From positions 43,553 to 107,552 of the forward strand of contig CAZOEL010000010.1 of assembly GCA_964578835.1 (NCBI GenBank): a DNA stretch of 64,000 nucleotides, read 5' to 3'. The translations under genes and the position numbers were made by a program. Below the pieces are notes generated by a model. That model had not been told where the DNA came from. It saw nothing but the letters and a program-made list of their open reading frames with translations, and searched no databases. This DNA is from CAZOEL01 sp964578835 (GTDB lineage Bacteria > Desulfobacterota > Syntrophobacteria > Syntrophobacterales > Syntrophobacteraceae). Shown here piece by piece: positions 55,566 to 64,000 of the stretch (positions are counted from its first letter, which is position 1; each line of letters opens with the position of its first letter).

Positions 55566-57950
55566 TCACGCCACAGCCTGCTGTTGATACAAGTATTTCT
55601 GGAAGCCTGCGAACATCTTTCCGATTTCTTTTGGCTGGCCAAGATCGGCGACTGCGTCCTTGATCGAATTATGATATTTCAAATGCAGCAGCGGCGTCAG
55701 CTTGCCTTGGTCAAGCTCTTCCACACCAACAGTAACGTAGTGCGACAGCACGAAGTCAAGAAAAACCCGCTGCTTGCTGTTGAACTGCGTGCTGATGATG
55801 ACCTTGGCCTTGCTCGCTCTTTCCTCTCGCGTGAGTGGTGGCAGGGCATACGCCACATGGGCAAGCACATCGAAGAGGTCGCTCTTCTCCGCGTCTATAA
55901 TCTTCTGCATCTCGGCAAGCTGATCCTTGCCAAAACCCTTCTCTGCAAGTCCCTCCAGAAGTTTTCTGCGCGTATCCGGGACGCTCCACAAGGCTCTGAG
56001 TTCCTCTTCGTCTTTAAAGAACTCCGGTAACTTGCCAAAGAGAGCTTCCATAAATTGTTGCGCAGACATTGGCGTGCCGTCAGGATGCCAGAAGCTCGTC
56101 ACCGTCATGTGCTGGATCGTGCGAGCCTTTCCATCTGCGAGTTTCACCTTCGCTCTCTTCTTGCATATACAGGGGCGTTGATGACATTTCGGGCATGGCT
56201 CTTTTTCACATTTGCAAGGCTGCTTACCGCAGACATCACATGGCTGGGGCGGTTGCTTTACGCACTGACAGGGATGGCAGCAGCATTTGGGGCAGGCTTC
56301 CGGCTCAACCGGTTCTCCATCCCAATCGGGTTCACTGAAGTGATGATGGGCTTTCACGAAATCATAGATCGTAAAGTATGCTTTGCCATCATAGAGCCGC
56401 GTGCCACGCCCAATGATCTGCTTGAACTCGATCATCGAATTGATGGGCCGCATCAGTACGATGTTGCGCACATTGCGGGCGTCCACACCAGTCGAGAGCT
56501 TTTGAGAGGTGGTAAGGATGGTGGGGATGGTTTTCTCGTTGTCCTGGAAGTCACGCAGGTATTGGTCGCCGAGCGCGCCGTCATTGGCCGTCACTCGGTG
56601 GCAATAATTCGGGTCCGAGCTGGTCTTCATCTGATTGATCAGGTCCCGCACAGCCAGGGCGTGCTCCTGTGTGGCGCAAAACACCAATGTCTTCTCTCGC
56701 TGGTCAATCTGCGACATGAAGATTTCAACCCGCTTCCTCTCCCGCTCCTTGATTTCGATAATCTTGTTGAAGTCGGTCTCTTTGTAAAGTTTACCTGCCT
56801 CTATCTCCCCCTCAACCAACATGTCATCGGGAGTATAGATGTACTCGTCCATTGTGGTGGCAATCTGTTTCACTCGAAAGGGCGTCAAGAAACCATCGTT
56901 GATGCCGTCTTTGAGAGAATATACATAGACCGGCTCTCCGAAGTAGGCGTACGTGTCCGCATTGTCCTTGCGTTTGGGCGTAGCGGTAAGGCCAAGCTGC
57001 ACGGCAGGGGAGAAATATTCCATGATGCCGCGCCAGTTACTTTCGTCATTGGCTCCGCCACGGTGGCATTCGTCGATGACGATGAAGTCGAAGAAATCCG
57101 GCGGATATTCGCCAAAATAGGGCGAGGGTTTTCCATCCTTCGGCGGTCCGCTCATGAATGTCTGGAAGATGGTGAAGAACAAGCTGCCATTCTTCGGAAC
57201 CTTGCCCTTCTTGCGGATGTCGGCAGGCTCAATTCGCACCATGGCGTCTTCAGGGAAGGCTGAGAAGGCGTTGTATGCCTGGTCGGCCAGGATGTTGCGG
57301 TCGGCTAGGAACAGGATGCGGGGGCGACGGTATGGTTCCCGACTTAGGTTCCATCGGCTATGAAACAGCTTCCAGGTAATCTGGAAGGCAATAAAGGTCT
57401 TGCCAGTACCGGTGGCAAGGGTGAGAAGGATGCGCTCTTGTCCATCGGCGATAGCTTCCATTACTCGCTTGACGGCAATTTCCTGATAATAGCGGCTGGG
57501 ATGTGAGCCGCCCTTATCCTCGAATGGAACGTTAGCAAAGAGGTCACGCCATGCATTGTGCGTGGCAAAGGTGTTGTTCCACAATTCAAGAGGCGTCGGA
57601 TACTGGCACAGTTCGCACTCTGTCCCAGTGCACATGTCGATGCCATAGATGCCTTGGCCGTTTGTAGCATAGGTGAACCGAATGGTCAGCTTGTCAGCAT
57701 AATTCTTGGCCTGCGCCACCCCTTCCGTCAACGGCTTGTCCCATGCCTTGGCCTCGATTACTGCCAGCTTGGTATTGCGGTATTCCAGCACATAATCTGC
57801 GGTCAAAGCCTTCCCCCGTTTTCCATTGCCCTCGATACGGCCCAGGGTAATGGGGTACTCTCGGCGAATGCGGCTACCCTCCACCATGCCCCAGCCAGCG
57901 GTTTTCAAGGCAGGGTCAACATGCTCGGCACGGGTCTCGGCTTCGTTCAT
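55566..57950 (-). CDS. hsdR: Type I restriction enzyme R subunit
   Basis: 794 residues. The N-terminal PD-(D/E)xK nuclease shows DYVLEYRNTKLAVIEAK (about 50-66). The SF2 motor has Walker A ATGTGKTF (about 179), the DEAD/DECH box IDECH (about 295), LTATP and the arginine-finger motif QIIGRGTR. The size and lack of extra C-terminal helices suit the type IB (EcoAI-like) class. An unusual Cys-rich insert with 14 Cys in 47 residues (CPKCCCHPCQC, then CDVCGKQPCKC and CPKCHQRPCIC) lies after the motor at about 548-594. It cuts unmodified DNA with HsdM and HsdS. The gene starts 11 bases after hsdS. Confidence 0.94.
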   Translation of the reverse strand: MNEAETRAEHVDPALKTAGWGMVEGSRIRREYPITLGRIEGNGKRGKALTADYVLEYRNTKLAVIEAKAWDKPLTEGVAQAKNYADKLTIRFTYATNGQGIYGIDMCTGTECELCQYPTPLELWNNTFATHNAWRDLFANVPFEDKGGSHPSRYYQEIAVKRVMEAIADGQERILLTLATGTGKTFIAFQITWKLFHSRWNLSREPYRRPRILFLADRNILADQAYNAFSAFPEDAMVRIEPADIRKKGKVPKNGSLFFTIFQTFMSGPPKDGKPSPYFGEYPPDFFDFIVIDECHRGGANDESNWRGIMEYFSPAVQLGLTATPKRKDNADTYAYFGEPVYVYSLKDGINDGFLTPFRVKQIATTMDEYIYTPDDMLVEGEIEAGKLYKETDFNKIIEIKERERKRVEIFMSQIDQREKTLVFCATQEHALAVRDLINQMKTSSDPNYCHRVTANDGALGDQYLRDFQDNEKTIPTILTTSQKLSTGVDARNVRNIVLMRPINSMIEFKQIIGRGTRLYDGKAYFTIYDFVKAHHHFSEPDWDGEPVEPEACPKCCCHPCQCVKQPPQPCDVCGKQPCKCEKEPCPKCHQRPCICKKRAKVKLADGKARTIQHMTVTSFWHPDGTPMSAQQFMEALFGKLPEFFKDEEELRALWSVPDTRRKLLEGLAEKGFGKDQLAEMQKIIDAEKSDLFDVLAHVAYALPPLTREERASKAKVIISTQFNSKQRVFLDFVLSHYVTVGVEELDQGKLTPLLHLKYHNSIKDAVADLGQPKEIGKMFAGFQKYLYQQQAVA

Positions 57951-57961
57951 GGCATTGCATC

Positions 57962-59275
57962 CTAAAGTTGACCGGTGAAGGCTTGGTGCAGGAGCGACTT
58001 CTTTAACTCGTCCAGTGTTGCCAATTTTTGCTGGTAGATGGATTTGAGGTGTTGGACTTGTTCGTCCAAGTTGTTGAGCTTGGAGACAATCGTGCGCTGC
58101 TCAGAAACTGACACTGGGAATGAGACAACAACCTCTCCAATCTTGGTTGGCGAAGTATGCCGCACCTTTACACCTGAGGCGCTATCGTGGATTTTTCGGC
58201 GAACAGTTTGCGTGTTGAACACGTGGAAAAAGAACTCATTCGTCCATGGGACTCCCGGTTTCTTGATGACCAATCCAAGCCTTTGATTGTGGAGGAACTT
58301 ATCGGACTCAGGAACAATTATGGGGCTGCCGAGTAACCCTGCTGCCTGTTCCGTCATGGCGACCAGCATATCACCTTTTTCAAGAGTGAAGCCACTCGGA
58401 ATTTGGCCACAGTAATACTTCTGCTTTTCTCCACGATCACGATAACCACCAGACTCAAAAAAGTTGCCGGGTGTCAGCACGACGTAGTCACCCTCGTTGG
58501 TGAAGAACTCGCTCTTGAAGGCAAAACCGTGCTTAATTTCGCAAAGATCGGAGAGCGGCTTCTCAGTCCACCCGTCACCATGTTGATTGAAGACTGTTTC
58601 AAGGTAGCTTTCAAACAGTTCACGGGCATTCTTGAGGTTCTTTTCGGTGTTGGCTTTGGCGGTGGCAATGCCGTCAAACGCTTCGTCGAGGATGCCGACG
58701 ATGCGCTGCTGTTCGGGGAGTGGGGGAAAACAGATGTGAAACGCCTTGGCCTCTGGAAAATAGATTGTCTGATGGACAGCGCCACTTGAAAAACGCAAAA
58801 GATCATCGCCTTCAGCGATAAAGAGGTATTTCAAAAAGTTGTGGTCGAGACATTCTGAGCAGACCCAGTTCACAAAGTCTTGGCTCGTTGCCATCGGTCG
58901 GCCCATGACGACCACGTATCCCACAGAAGCGGTACGTGACAGACAAACAGTATTCCCAGGTAGCACTCGCGCTGATGAGTTGGCTATGCCAAGGTCATTT
59001 GTCTTTTGAATCGTATCGTAGATAGTGTCGCCATGGTTGACTTTGGCATCTTGAATGCCAATCCACGGAATTGAGCCACCCCAGTATTCTGGGTATCGTC
59101 GGCTTGGTGTGTGTCCAGATTCAAGTCGGGCCAGTTCTATCAATGATGCCCATCGCCACCCTGTAGGGGCAAGTGTCGAAGGCATTCCGACTGCAAGAGC
59201 AAGCTTCGGTGGAATATGACGTGTTGTGGCGCTGCGTCCACCTGTTTCCGTAACTTGCATGCCCCCAGACTTCAT
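57962..59275 (-). CDS. hsdS: Type I restriction specificity subunit
   Basis: 437 residues. Two target-recognition domains are separated by conserved helices. TRD1 starts at GWRWASLIELARLESGHTPS and ends with FPPLPEQQRIVGILDEAFD and the spacer helix IATAKANTEKNLKNARELFE. TRD2 follows with WTEKPLSDLCEIKHGFAF and ends with VSEQRTIVSKLNNLDEQVQH. The ATG overlaps the hsdM stop by four bases, so it is coupled. The recognised sequence cannot be read from the protein. Confidence 0.93.
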   Translation of the reverse strand: MKSGGMQVTETGGRSATTRHIPPKLALAVGMPSTLAPTGWRWASLIELARLESGHTPSRRYPEYWGGSIPWIGIQDAKVNHGDTIYDTIQKTNDLGIANSSARVLPGNTVCLSRTASVGYVVVMGRPMATSQDFVNWVCSECLDHNFLKYLFIAEGDDLLRFSSGAVHQTIYFPEAKAFHICFPPLPEQQRIVGILDEAFDGIATAKANTEKNLKNARELFESYLETVFNQHGDGWTEKPLSDLCEIKHGFAFKSEFFTNEGDYVVLTPGNFFESGGYRDRGEKQKYYCGQIPSGFTLEKGDMLVAMTEQAAGLLGSPIIVPESDKFLHNQRLGLVIKKPGVPWTNEFFFHVFNTQTVRRKIHDSASGVKVRHTSPTKIGEVVVSFPVSVSEQRTIVSKLNNLDEQVQHLKSIYQQKLATLDELKKSLLHQAFTGQL

Positions 59276-60732
59276 AGCAGCCCCCGAATGTTCGCCAACA
59301 CTTCCGCGCTCTCAACGTCCAGTGCGGCAATTTCGTCCAGGATTTCCTCTGGACTGCGGTGCTTGACCTCTGTGCCGTTGTTCGGGTTCTTCACGGAGAG
59401 GTCACACGTCGTCTTATCAATGCTTGCGCCATCTACACTCCAACTCTTTGGCGAATCCGCGAAACTCTTTTGCAACTCGATGAACTCAGTAAGATCGTCA
59501 TCGTTAAGGGGGTTGGTCTTGCCCAAATTACGACCTGGGTCGAGTTGATAGAACCAGACTTTACGCGTGGGCGCGCCTTTTTCAAAGAAGAGCACCACGG
59601 TCTTGACGCCTGCGCCCTGGAACGTGCCGCCCGGACAGTCGAGCACGGTGTGGAGGTTGCAGCTTTCCAGAAGCAGCTTGCGCAGGCTTATGGAGGCGTT
59701 GTCGGTATTGGATAAGAAGGTGTTCTTGATGACCACGCCCGCCCGGCCGCCTGCCTTGAGCATCTTGATGAAGTGCTGGAGAAATAGGAAGGCTGTCTCG
59801 CCGGTGCGGATGGGGAAGTTCTGCTGGACTTCCTTCCGTTCTTTGCCGCCGAAGGGAGGATTCGCCAGCACCACGTTGAAGCGGTCCTTCTCCTGAATGT
59901 CGGCAAGATTTTCTGTGAGCGTGTTTGTGTGGATGATGTTGGGGGCTTCGATTCCATGCAGAATCATGTTCATAATCGCAATGACGTAGGCGAGCGACTT
60001 CTTCTCCTTGCCATATAAGGTGCGCTCTTGCAGTGTCTTTAGATCGGAAGTAGTCAAATTTGGCTGGGCTTTTAGATAGTCGAAGGCTTCACACAAGAAG
60101 CCCGCAGAGCCACAGGCACCATCATAGATGCGTTCTCCGATCTGCGGCTTGACCACCTGCACGATGGCGCGAATGAGCGGGCGCGGGGTGTAATACTCTC
60201 CGCCGTTTCGACCGGCGTTGCCCATGTTCTTGATCTTTGCTTCATAGAGGTGCGACAGTTCGTGCTTCTCTGCCTGCGAGCCGAAGTGCAGTTCATCGAT
60301 GTGGTCGATAATCTCGCGTAGATTGTAGCCGCTGTGAATCTTATTTTTGATTTCTCCGAAGATTTCACCGATCTTGTATTCAATGGTGTTCGGTCCGCTG
60401 GCCCTCTGTTTGAAACTATGCAGGTACGGAAGGAGCTTCCGGTCCACAAAGTCGCGTAGATCATCGCCTGTCATGGCCTTGTTGTGGTCGAGCTTTCCGT
60501 CATTGCTCTTGGGCGCGGCCCAACTCTCCCACCGGTACGGTTCGTCGAGGATGAAGGGGTAATCCTTCCCCTCCAGTTCGGCTTCCATCGCCTTGTCCTG
60601 CTCTAGCCCGTCCAGGTACTTGAGGAATAAGAGCCAGGATGTCTGCTCGGTGTAGTCGAGTTCGGTCGTGCAGCCTGCCTCTTTCCAGAGGACGTCGTCA
60701 ATGTTTTTGAAAGCTTGTTCAAACATGGTCAC
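59272..60732 (-). CDS. hsdM: Type I DNA adenine methyltransferase subunit
   Basis: 486 residues. The N-terminal helical domain (FEQAFKNIDDVLWKEAG) is followed by the amino-methyltransferase motif I (DGACGSAGFLCEA, about 203-215) and the catalytic ANPPFGG (about 291). Then comes TRAGVVIKN-like AGGRAGVVIKNTFLS. It is the first gene of the operon hsdM-hsdS-hsdR, read leftwards. It modifies adenines in the sequence chosen by HsdS. The length is as expected for the EcoAI-like class. Confidence 0.95.
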   Translation of the reverse strand: MTMFEQAFKNIDDVLWKEAGCTTELDYTEQTSWLLFLKYLDGLEQDKAMEAELEGKDYPFILDEPYRWESWAAPKSNDGKLDHNKAMTGDDLRDFVDRKLLPYLHSFKQRASGPNTIEYKIGEIFGEIKNKIHSGYNLREIIDHIDELHFGSQAEKHELSHLYEAKIKNMGNAGRNGGEYYTPRPLIRAIVQVVKPQIGERIYDGACGSAGFLCEAFDYLKAQPNLTTSDLKTLQERTLYGKEKKSLAYVIAIMNMILHGIEAPNIIHTNTLTENLADIQEKDRFNVVLANPPFGGKERKEVQQNFPIRTGETAFLFLQHFIKMLKAGGRAGVVIKNTFLSNTDNASISLRKLLLESCNLHTVLDCPGGTFQGAGVKTVVLFFEKGAPTRKVWFYQLDPGRNLGKTNPLNDDDLTEFIELQKSFADSPKSWSVDGASIDKTTCDLSVKNPNNGTEVKHRSPEEILDEIAALDVESAEVLANIRGLL

Positions 60733-61077
60733 CTGTTCTCTGCGTGGTAATTTCTGCCATTCTCATGATGTAAGGGTATTCAACCATACATCAAAAGGCT
60801 GCTTCGCTGAAGATGTTTGTGTTCGGAGCGGATTAAAGACGTGTCGAGGCCAGTATCGAAATGTGAACTTTGGGAGGATGGACTGATAACCGAACCCCAT
60901 GGTGACCTTCCCTGATTCACCAATATTTCAATCAAGAATGTATGGAAGGCCATCAAGCATGAGATAGAGAGGAAAGAAAGCCGCCTTCATATTCTCAACG
61001 TTACGGAAAGAGGGCGGGTAGCTGAAGCACCTATGAGTATTGAGGCTTCAGACTACCCCATGCCAGTACCGCTCGCA
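60733..61077. other. Gap between hsdM and the integrase
   Basis: 345 bases without a gene. The promoter of hsdM is expected near 60760-60800. It contains a third, shorter copy of the degenerate coding repeat. Confidence 0.4.
60884..60922 (-). pseudogene. Degenerate coding repeat, copy 3 (short)
   Basis: The minus strand reads GESGKVTMGFGYQ, matching TGKVIMKFGSQ of copy 1. Only about 40 bases are clearly alike. It shows that the repeat occurs three times in island 2. Confidence 0.3.
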
Positions 61078-62775
61078 TCAAGCGACGACAAACTTCGACT
61101 TCTTCAGGTGGGACAAATCAATACTGTAGTTGAGCTTCAGAATAACCTGGTCAAGCAGAGCCTTCGGGGGATATGGCTTTCCGTACCTGTCAAAGGTTAC
61201 GTCTCCTCCTTCGTGGCCACCCAGCTTCTTAATCATGTCCCTGTCAATGTCGTAATTGTGCTTGAGGCTATTGAGAAAGGTATGTCTGAAGCTGTGAAAG
61301 ACCTTCTTTTTCTTGTCTCCTGTAACACCAAGGGCTTTCCGGTACCGGGCAAACCACTTGCTTGCAGCTGCTCCATAGCCATCCCGTAGCTGCTTTAGCT
61401 CGGGAAAGAGCCTCGTATGCCCTCCGTCCTTAAGGTGTTCCGCGTACCTGGGGAGCTTTAGCTCATGCTCAAGGAAGGGATGAAGGGGTACAAACCGTTC
61501 CCCTGCTTCTGTCTTGATTCGCTTTTCCCCCTTGTGGTTGATGTCTATCACCCAAACACCATCCTTTTGGCAGATATCTTCAAGGTGAAGCTGGCAAAGC
61601 TCCTCAAGCCTGCACCCGGTATAGAGTGCAAGGACGGGAAGCCAGAACATGAAAGAAGCTTTGTGTGAATCCTGAAGGTACTCTTTCGAGTGGAAGAGCT
61701 TTGTCAGGTCTTCCTGATTGAATTCATCCCGGTGGGAATCATCCCTCTTGTTCTTCGGAAACTGCATTCCTTCGGCAGGATTCACGGTGGCAAAGCCGTT
61801 CTTCATGGCGAACTTGAAAAGCGTACTCGCACAGGCCAAATACTTGTTCATGGTGAGTGTGGCCATTGGTTTGTCGACTTCCATTGTAAGGATTTCGTGA
61901 ACGGTCTTGCCCATGTACTTGGGGGTTTTTCTCATGTTGGACGGCAGTTTCATTAAAGCCTGCTTGAATTCCCGCATGGTTTTGTGGGTGATGCTCTTAA
62001 TGGGAACATCTCCGAGGAATTCCAGCAGCAGAGCAAGGCAAGCCGATACTTCCGCATTGGTTTTCGGTGTCCAGCTATCGGCCCTTTCCTGTTCGGCGAT
62101 GTAGCAGTTGATTACTTCGGAAAGGAGCGTTCCGGGTTCTGTTTCGGCTGCTGTGGCTGTTGTGGACTGCTCTATCGGAATGCTTTCCGGCTTGGCTTTT
62201 GTCAGCCCTTCAATATCCATATACCCATCAAGGGCACATTGCTTCTCGATATCAAGAGTTTTTAGCTGAAGTTTCAAAAGCTCCTGGCAGAGCTTTCTGT
62301 ATGTGTAAGAGCCCTTGTCTGCCTCAATGCCTTGTTCTCGCAACAGGACATCAACAGCACGGCTGATATTGCCGTAGTTCTTCAGGACAATTTCCTCTCG
62401 GGTATCGGAGAGGAGCATATCCAGGGTCAGAAGATGTTCGTCGTGTTCATCAATCGTCATCGGGTGTTTTGTCATTAGACTCCGGTACTCAATGTCTTCG
62501 AGCACTTCCCGGAAATGCTTATCGACTATGTTTTTAATCTCAGCTTCTGTGAGTTCTAACATGTTGCCGCCGTTTCTGATGTTCTGGAAAAGAAACTGAA
62601 TGAAGCCAGCCATGCGACGGGCTCTGTGTTTTGCCGTAGAAAGGAAACCAGTCCGTAAAGAATAACGAATTTCTTTTCTTCCGACAATAGGGGCAAGATC
62701 GGCAGGTACAGCCATTCTGAAATAATGACCGGATGGGAGAGAAAGAATGTAGTTGGGCGAGGGATTTTTGCTCAT
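61078..62775 (-). CDS. Site-specific tyrosine recombinase (integrase) of island 2
   Basis: 565 residues. The N-terminal part starts SPNYILSLPSGHYFRMAVPA, then VGRKEIRYSLRTG, as in integrases with a DUF6538-type domain. A core-binding SAM-like domain lies around 215-330. The catalytic domain has Arg389 in YTGCRLEELCQLHLED, then KVFHSFRHTF (His-x-x-Arg), LGGHEGGDV and the nucleophile Tyr531 in FDRYGK. The gene starts 106 bases from tRNA-Ser(TGA), its likely target, and reads away from it. A decayed homologue lies at the right end of island 1. No excisionase was recognised. Confidence 0.94.
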   Translation of the reverse strand: MSKNPSPNYILSLPSGHYFRMAVPADLAPIVGRKEIRYSLRTGFLSTAKHRARRMAGFIQFLFQNIRNGGNMLELTEAEIKNIVDKHFREVLEDIEYRSLMTKHPMTIDEHDEHLLTLDMLLSDTREEIVLKNYGNISRAVDVLLREQGIEADKGSYTYRKLCQELLKLQLKTLDIEKQCALDGYMDIEGLTKAKPESIPIEQSTTATAAETEPGTLLSEVINCYIAEQERADSWTPKTNAEVSACLALLLEFLGDVPIKSITHKTMREFKQALMKLPSNMRKTPKYMGKTVHEILTMEVDKPMATLTMNKYLACASTLFKFAMKNGFATVNPAEGMQFPKNKRDDSHRDEFNQEDLTKLFHSKEYLQDSHKASFMFWLPVLALYTGCRLEELCQLHLEDICQKDGVWVIDINHKGEKRIKTEAGERFVPLHPFLEHELKLPRYAEHLKDGGHTRLFPELKQLRDGYGAAASKWFARYRKALGVTGDKKKKVFHSFRHTFLNSLKHNYDIDRDMIKKLGGHEGGDVTFDRYGKPYPPKALLDQVILKLNYSIDLSHLKKSKFVVA

Positions 62776-62881
62776 CTTCGTACTCCGTTATGTACAATGG
62801 GTTTGTACAATGGGCTGAAGATGAGCAATGCAGAAAAATTTATCTAGGTTTTAAGCACTTATACCGCAATTTGATAATGAT

Positions 62882-62974
62882 TGGCGGAGGGAGTAGGATT
62901 CGAACCCACGGTCCCGCTGCTAACGGAACAACGGTTTTCAAGACCGCCGCCTTAAACCACTCGGCCATCCCTCC
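62882..62974 (-). tRNA. tRNA-Ser(TGA), integration target of the islands
   Basis: 93 bases. On the minus strand it starts GGAGGGATGGCC and ends TCCCTCCGCCA, with CCA encoded. The variable arm is long. The anticodon loop CTTGAAA gives anticodon TGA (for UCA codons). Its first 25 plus-strand bases are repeated at 42262 and, degenerated, at 34640. The gene remains intact on the integrase side, as usual for integration into tRNA 3' ends. Confidence 0.96.
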
Positions 62975-63292
62975 AAACCCTCCAGGCGCACTGTGGCTCA
63001 AACAATAAGAAGCCTTTCTTTAGCATTCACTGCCGATTGTGTCAAGATCCAATGTGCCGCTTCTCATTTCATGTGGGGAAAGTCTTCGATCCCGCTTGCT
63101 CAATTCCTTTGCTTCTAGATTGATGGCTTCTTGCTCCTTCTCCTCTTGCGCGCTATCCGGTTGCTGATTAAGAGATTGAAATTATGCGGGCTCAGCTGCG
63201 CTTCTTCATAAGGGTGCGCATGGAGCCAAGATCGATCGAACATTTTATTGATTTATTCATTCGCATCTAATTTCCGCAAAATGGAGGCTATT
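62975..63292. other. Gap between tRNA-Ser(TGA) and nitroreductase
   Basis: 318 bases without a gene. It contains the likely tRNA promoter (listed separately). No further structure seen. Confidence 0.4.
63017..63045 (-). promoter_or_regulatory. Likely promoter of tRNA-Ser(TGA)
   Basis: On the minus strand TTGACA (63040-63045), 17 bases, TAAAGA (63017-63022). The perfect -35 and correct spacing, about 43 bases from the tRNA 5' end, fit a tRNA promoter. The -10 is weak. Confidence 0.5.
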
Positions 63293-63928
63293 ATGGATAT
63301 AAAGGAATCGATCAAAGGACGGCGCTCGATCAACTTCTTCGATCCGGAGCTCGAGATTGCCGAAGAGCAAATAAGAGAGCTTCTTTCTTTTGCCAACCTC
63401 GCTCCTTCTTCCTTCAACCTTCAGCCCTGGCGCGCGATTGTCGTCAAGGATAAAGAGCGCAAGAAAGCGCTACGGGCCTGCGCATTCAATCAGCCAAAAG
63501 TAGAAGAGGCTTCTCTTGTGCTCATAATCATTGCGGACCCCGAAGGCGTGGAGTTCAACCGCGAAAGGATGCTTCAGAGCTGGCTGGAGCTCGGGTACAT
63601 CCCTGGTGAAGATCAGAAAGAGCCCCTGAGGGGCATGATCGACCAACTCTATAAAGAAAAAGAAAGTCTTACGCGGAAGATCTTTGCCGTTAAAAACGCA
63701 TCCCTTTTTGCGATGAACCTGATGATTGCCGCACGGGGCCTGGGACTTGAAACGCATCCCATGGACGGGTTCGACGAGTCGTGCATCAAGAAGGAGTTTT
63801 CGATTCCGGATGATAAGATCATCCCGATGCTCATCGCGGTCGGGCGTCTCAAAGAGGGAGTCAATTTGCTTCCGAGAGCCTTCAGAAGGGATATCGACGA
63901 ATTCGTCGGTTTCGACGCCTATAAGTAG
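63293..63928 (+). CDS. Nitroreductase family protein
   Basis: 211 residues from ATG 63293, with GGAGG 6 bases upstream. The nitroreductase N-terminal pattern ESIKGRRSINFFDPELEIAE is followed by SFANLAPSSFNLQPWRAIVV and the mid-region NASLFAMNLMIAARGLGLET, then the FMN-site PMDGFDES and the closing IPMLIAVGRLKEG. These are flavin-dependent NAD(P)H oxidoreductases. The physiological substrate is unknown. It stands alone after the tRNA, outside the islands. Confidence 0.94.
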   Translation: MDIKESIKGRRSINFFDPELEIAEEQIRELLSFANLAPSSFNLQPWRAIVVKDKERKKALRACAFNQPKVEEASLVLIIIADPEGVEFNRERMLQSWLELGYIPGEDQKEPLRGMIDQLYKEKESLTRKIFAVKNASLFAMNLMIAARGLGLETHPMDGFDESCIKKEFSIPDDKIIPMLIAVGRLKEGVNLLPRAFRRDIDEFVGFDAYK

Positions 63929-63943
63929 CAATCGAAGGCGGAG

Positions 63944-64000
63944 CTTAAGGCAACTCACAACAAATAACCTACCAGGAAGAGGGGTTCTGTCATTCCGGCA
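63944..64000. repeat. Left end of another CTTAAGGCAACTCAC-family element
   Basis: The sequence starting CTTAAGGCAACTCAC (63944-63973), then reaching GTCATTCCGGCA at the window edge, matches the left end and inner part of the element at 19906-20094. The right end is outside the window. Confidence 0.75.

Noticed and set aside
42262..62881. T7, T3 or SP6-like promoters for the island RNA polymerase
   Set aside because: I scanned intergenic parts for TAATACGACTC, ATTAACCCTCAC or GACACTATAG-like words and found none good enough; the promoter may be of another type.

Overview
The window looks like a chromosome segment from a mid-GC, free-living Gram-negative anaerobe, most likely a delta-proteobacterium (Desulfobacterota, Syntrophobacter/Desulfomonile type). 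That placement is an inference from the density of PAS/GAF multi-sensor kinases, an HAF-repeat protein with a PxKF-like C-terminus, TrkAH and KtrAB potassium uptake, and many small palindromic intergenic elements. No ribosomal or other marker gene confirms it. 

Positions 1-34500 read as host chromosome. They hold a truncated multi-PAS hybrid kinase, a convergent trkA-trkH operon, a Cache/HAMP/PAS/GAF NarX-type kinase, small unknown genes, a secreted repeat protein, an outer-membrane barrel, MaoC, a methyltransferase, MgtC and Hsp33. Next come a bacterial eRF1-like protein with two unknown neighbours, and an envelope-stress cluster (CsbD, BON, DUF1328). A signalling block follows at 24940-34119: three histidine kinases, CheR and a four-helix-bundle gene. 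That last gene carries an in-frame miniature transposon (139 bp, 5-bp target duplication). 

Positions 34529-62974 are a tRNA-Ser locus split by two related integrative elements in tandem. tRNA-Ser(GCT) lies at 34529-34622 and the intact tRNA-Ser(TGA) at 62882-62974. Copies of the tRNA-Ser(TGA) 3' end lie at 34640 (degenerate) and 42262 (25 bp identical). Island 1 (about 34640-42261) carries a sigma54 response regulator, a sensor kinase, a truncated trkH, an unknown Cys protein, ktrB-ktrA and a decayed integrase. Island 2 (about 42262-62881) carries a full-length T7-like single-subunit RNA polymerase, a Rha-type regulator, the remnant of a T7 gp4-like helicase, a serine recombinase and an HAF-repeat protein. 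It also has a HEPN-like protein, a SLATT plus reverse transcriptase defence pair, a type I restriction system (hsdM-hsdS-hsdR) and a tyrosine integrase beside the tRNA. 

The left end of each island carries a near-consensus sigma70 promoter (TTGACA-N17-TATACA) pointing out of the element. In a circular form it would read across attP into the integrase. In the integrated form it points at tRNA-Ser(GCT), or at the neighbouring island. Positions 62975-64000 return to chromosome: a nitroreductase, then the start of a repeat also found at 19906-20094.
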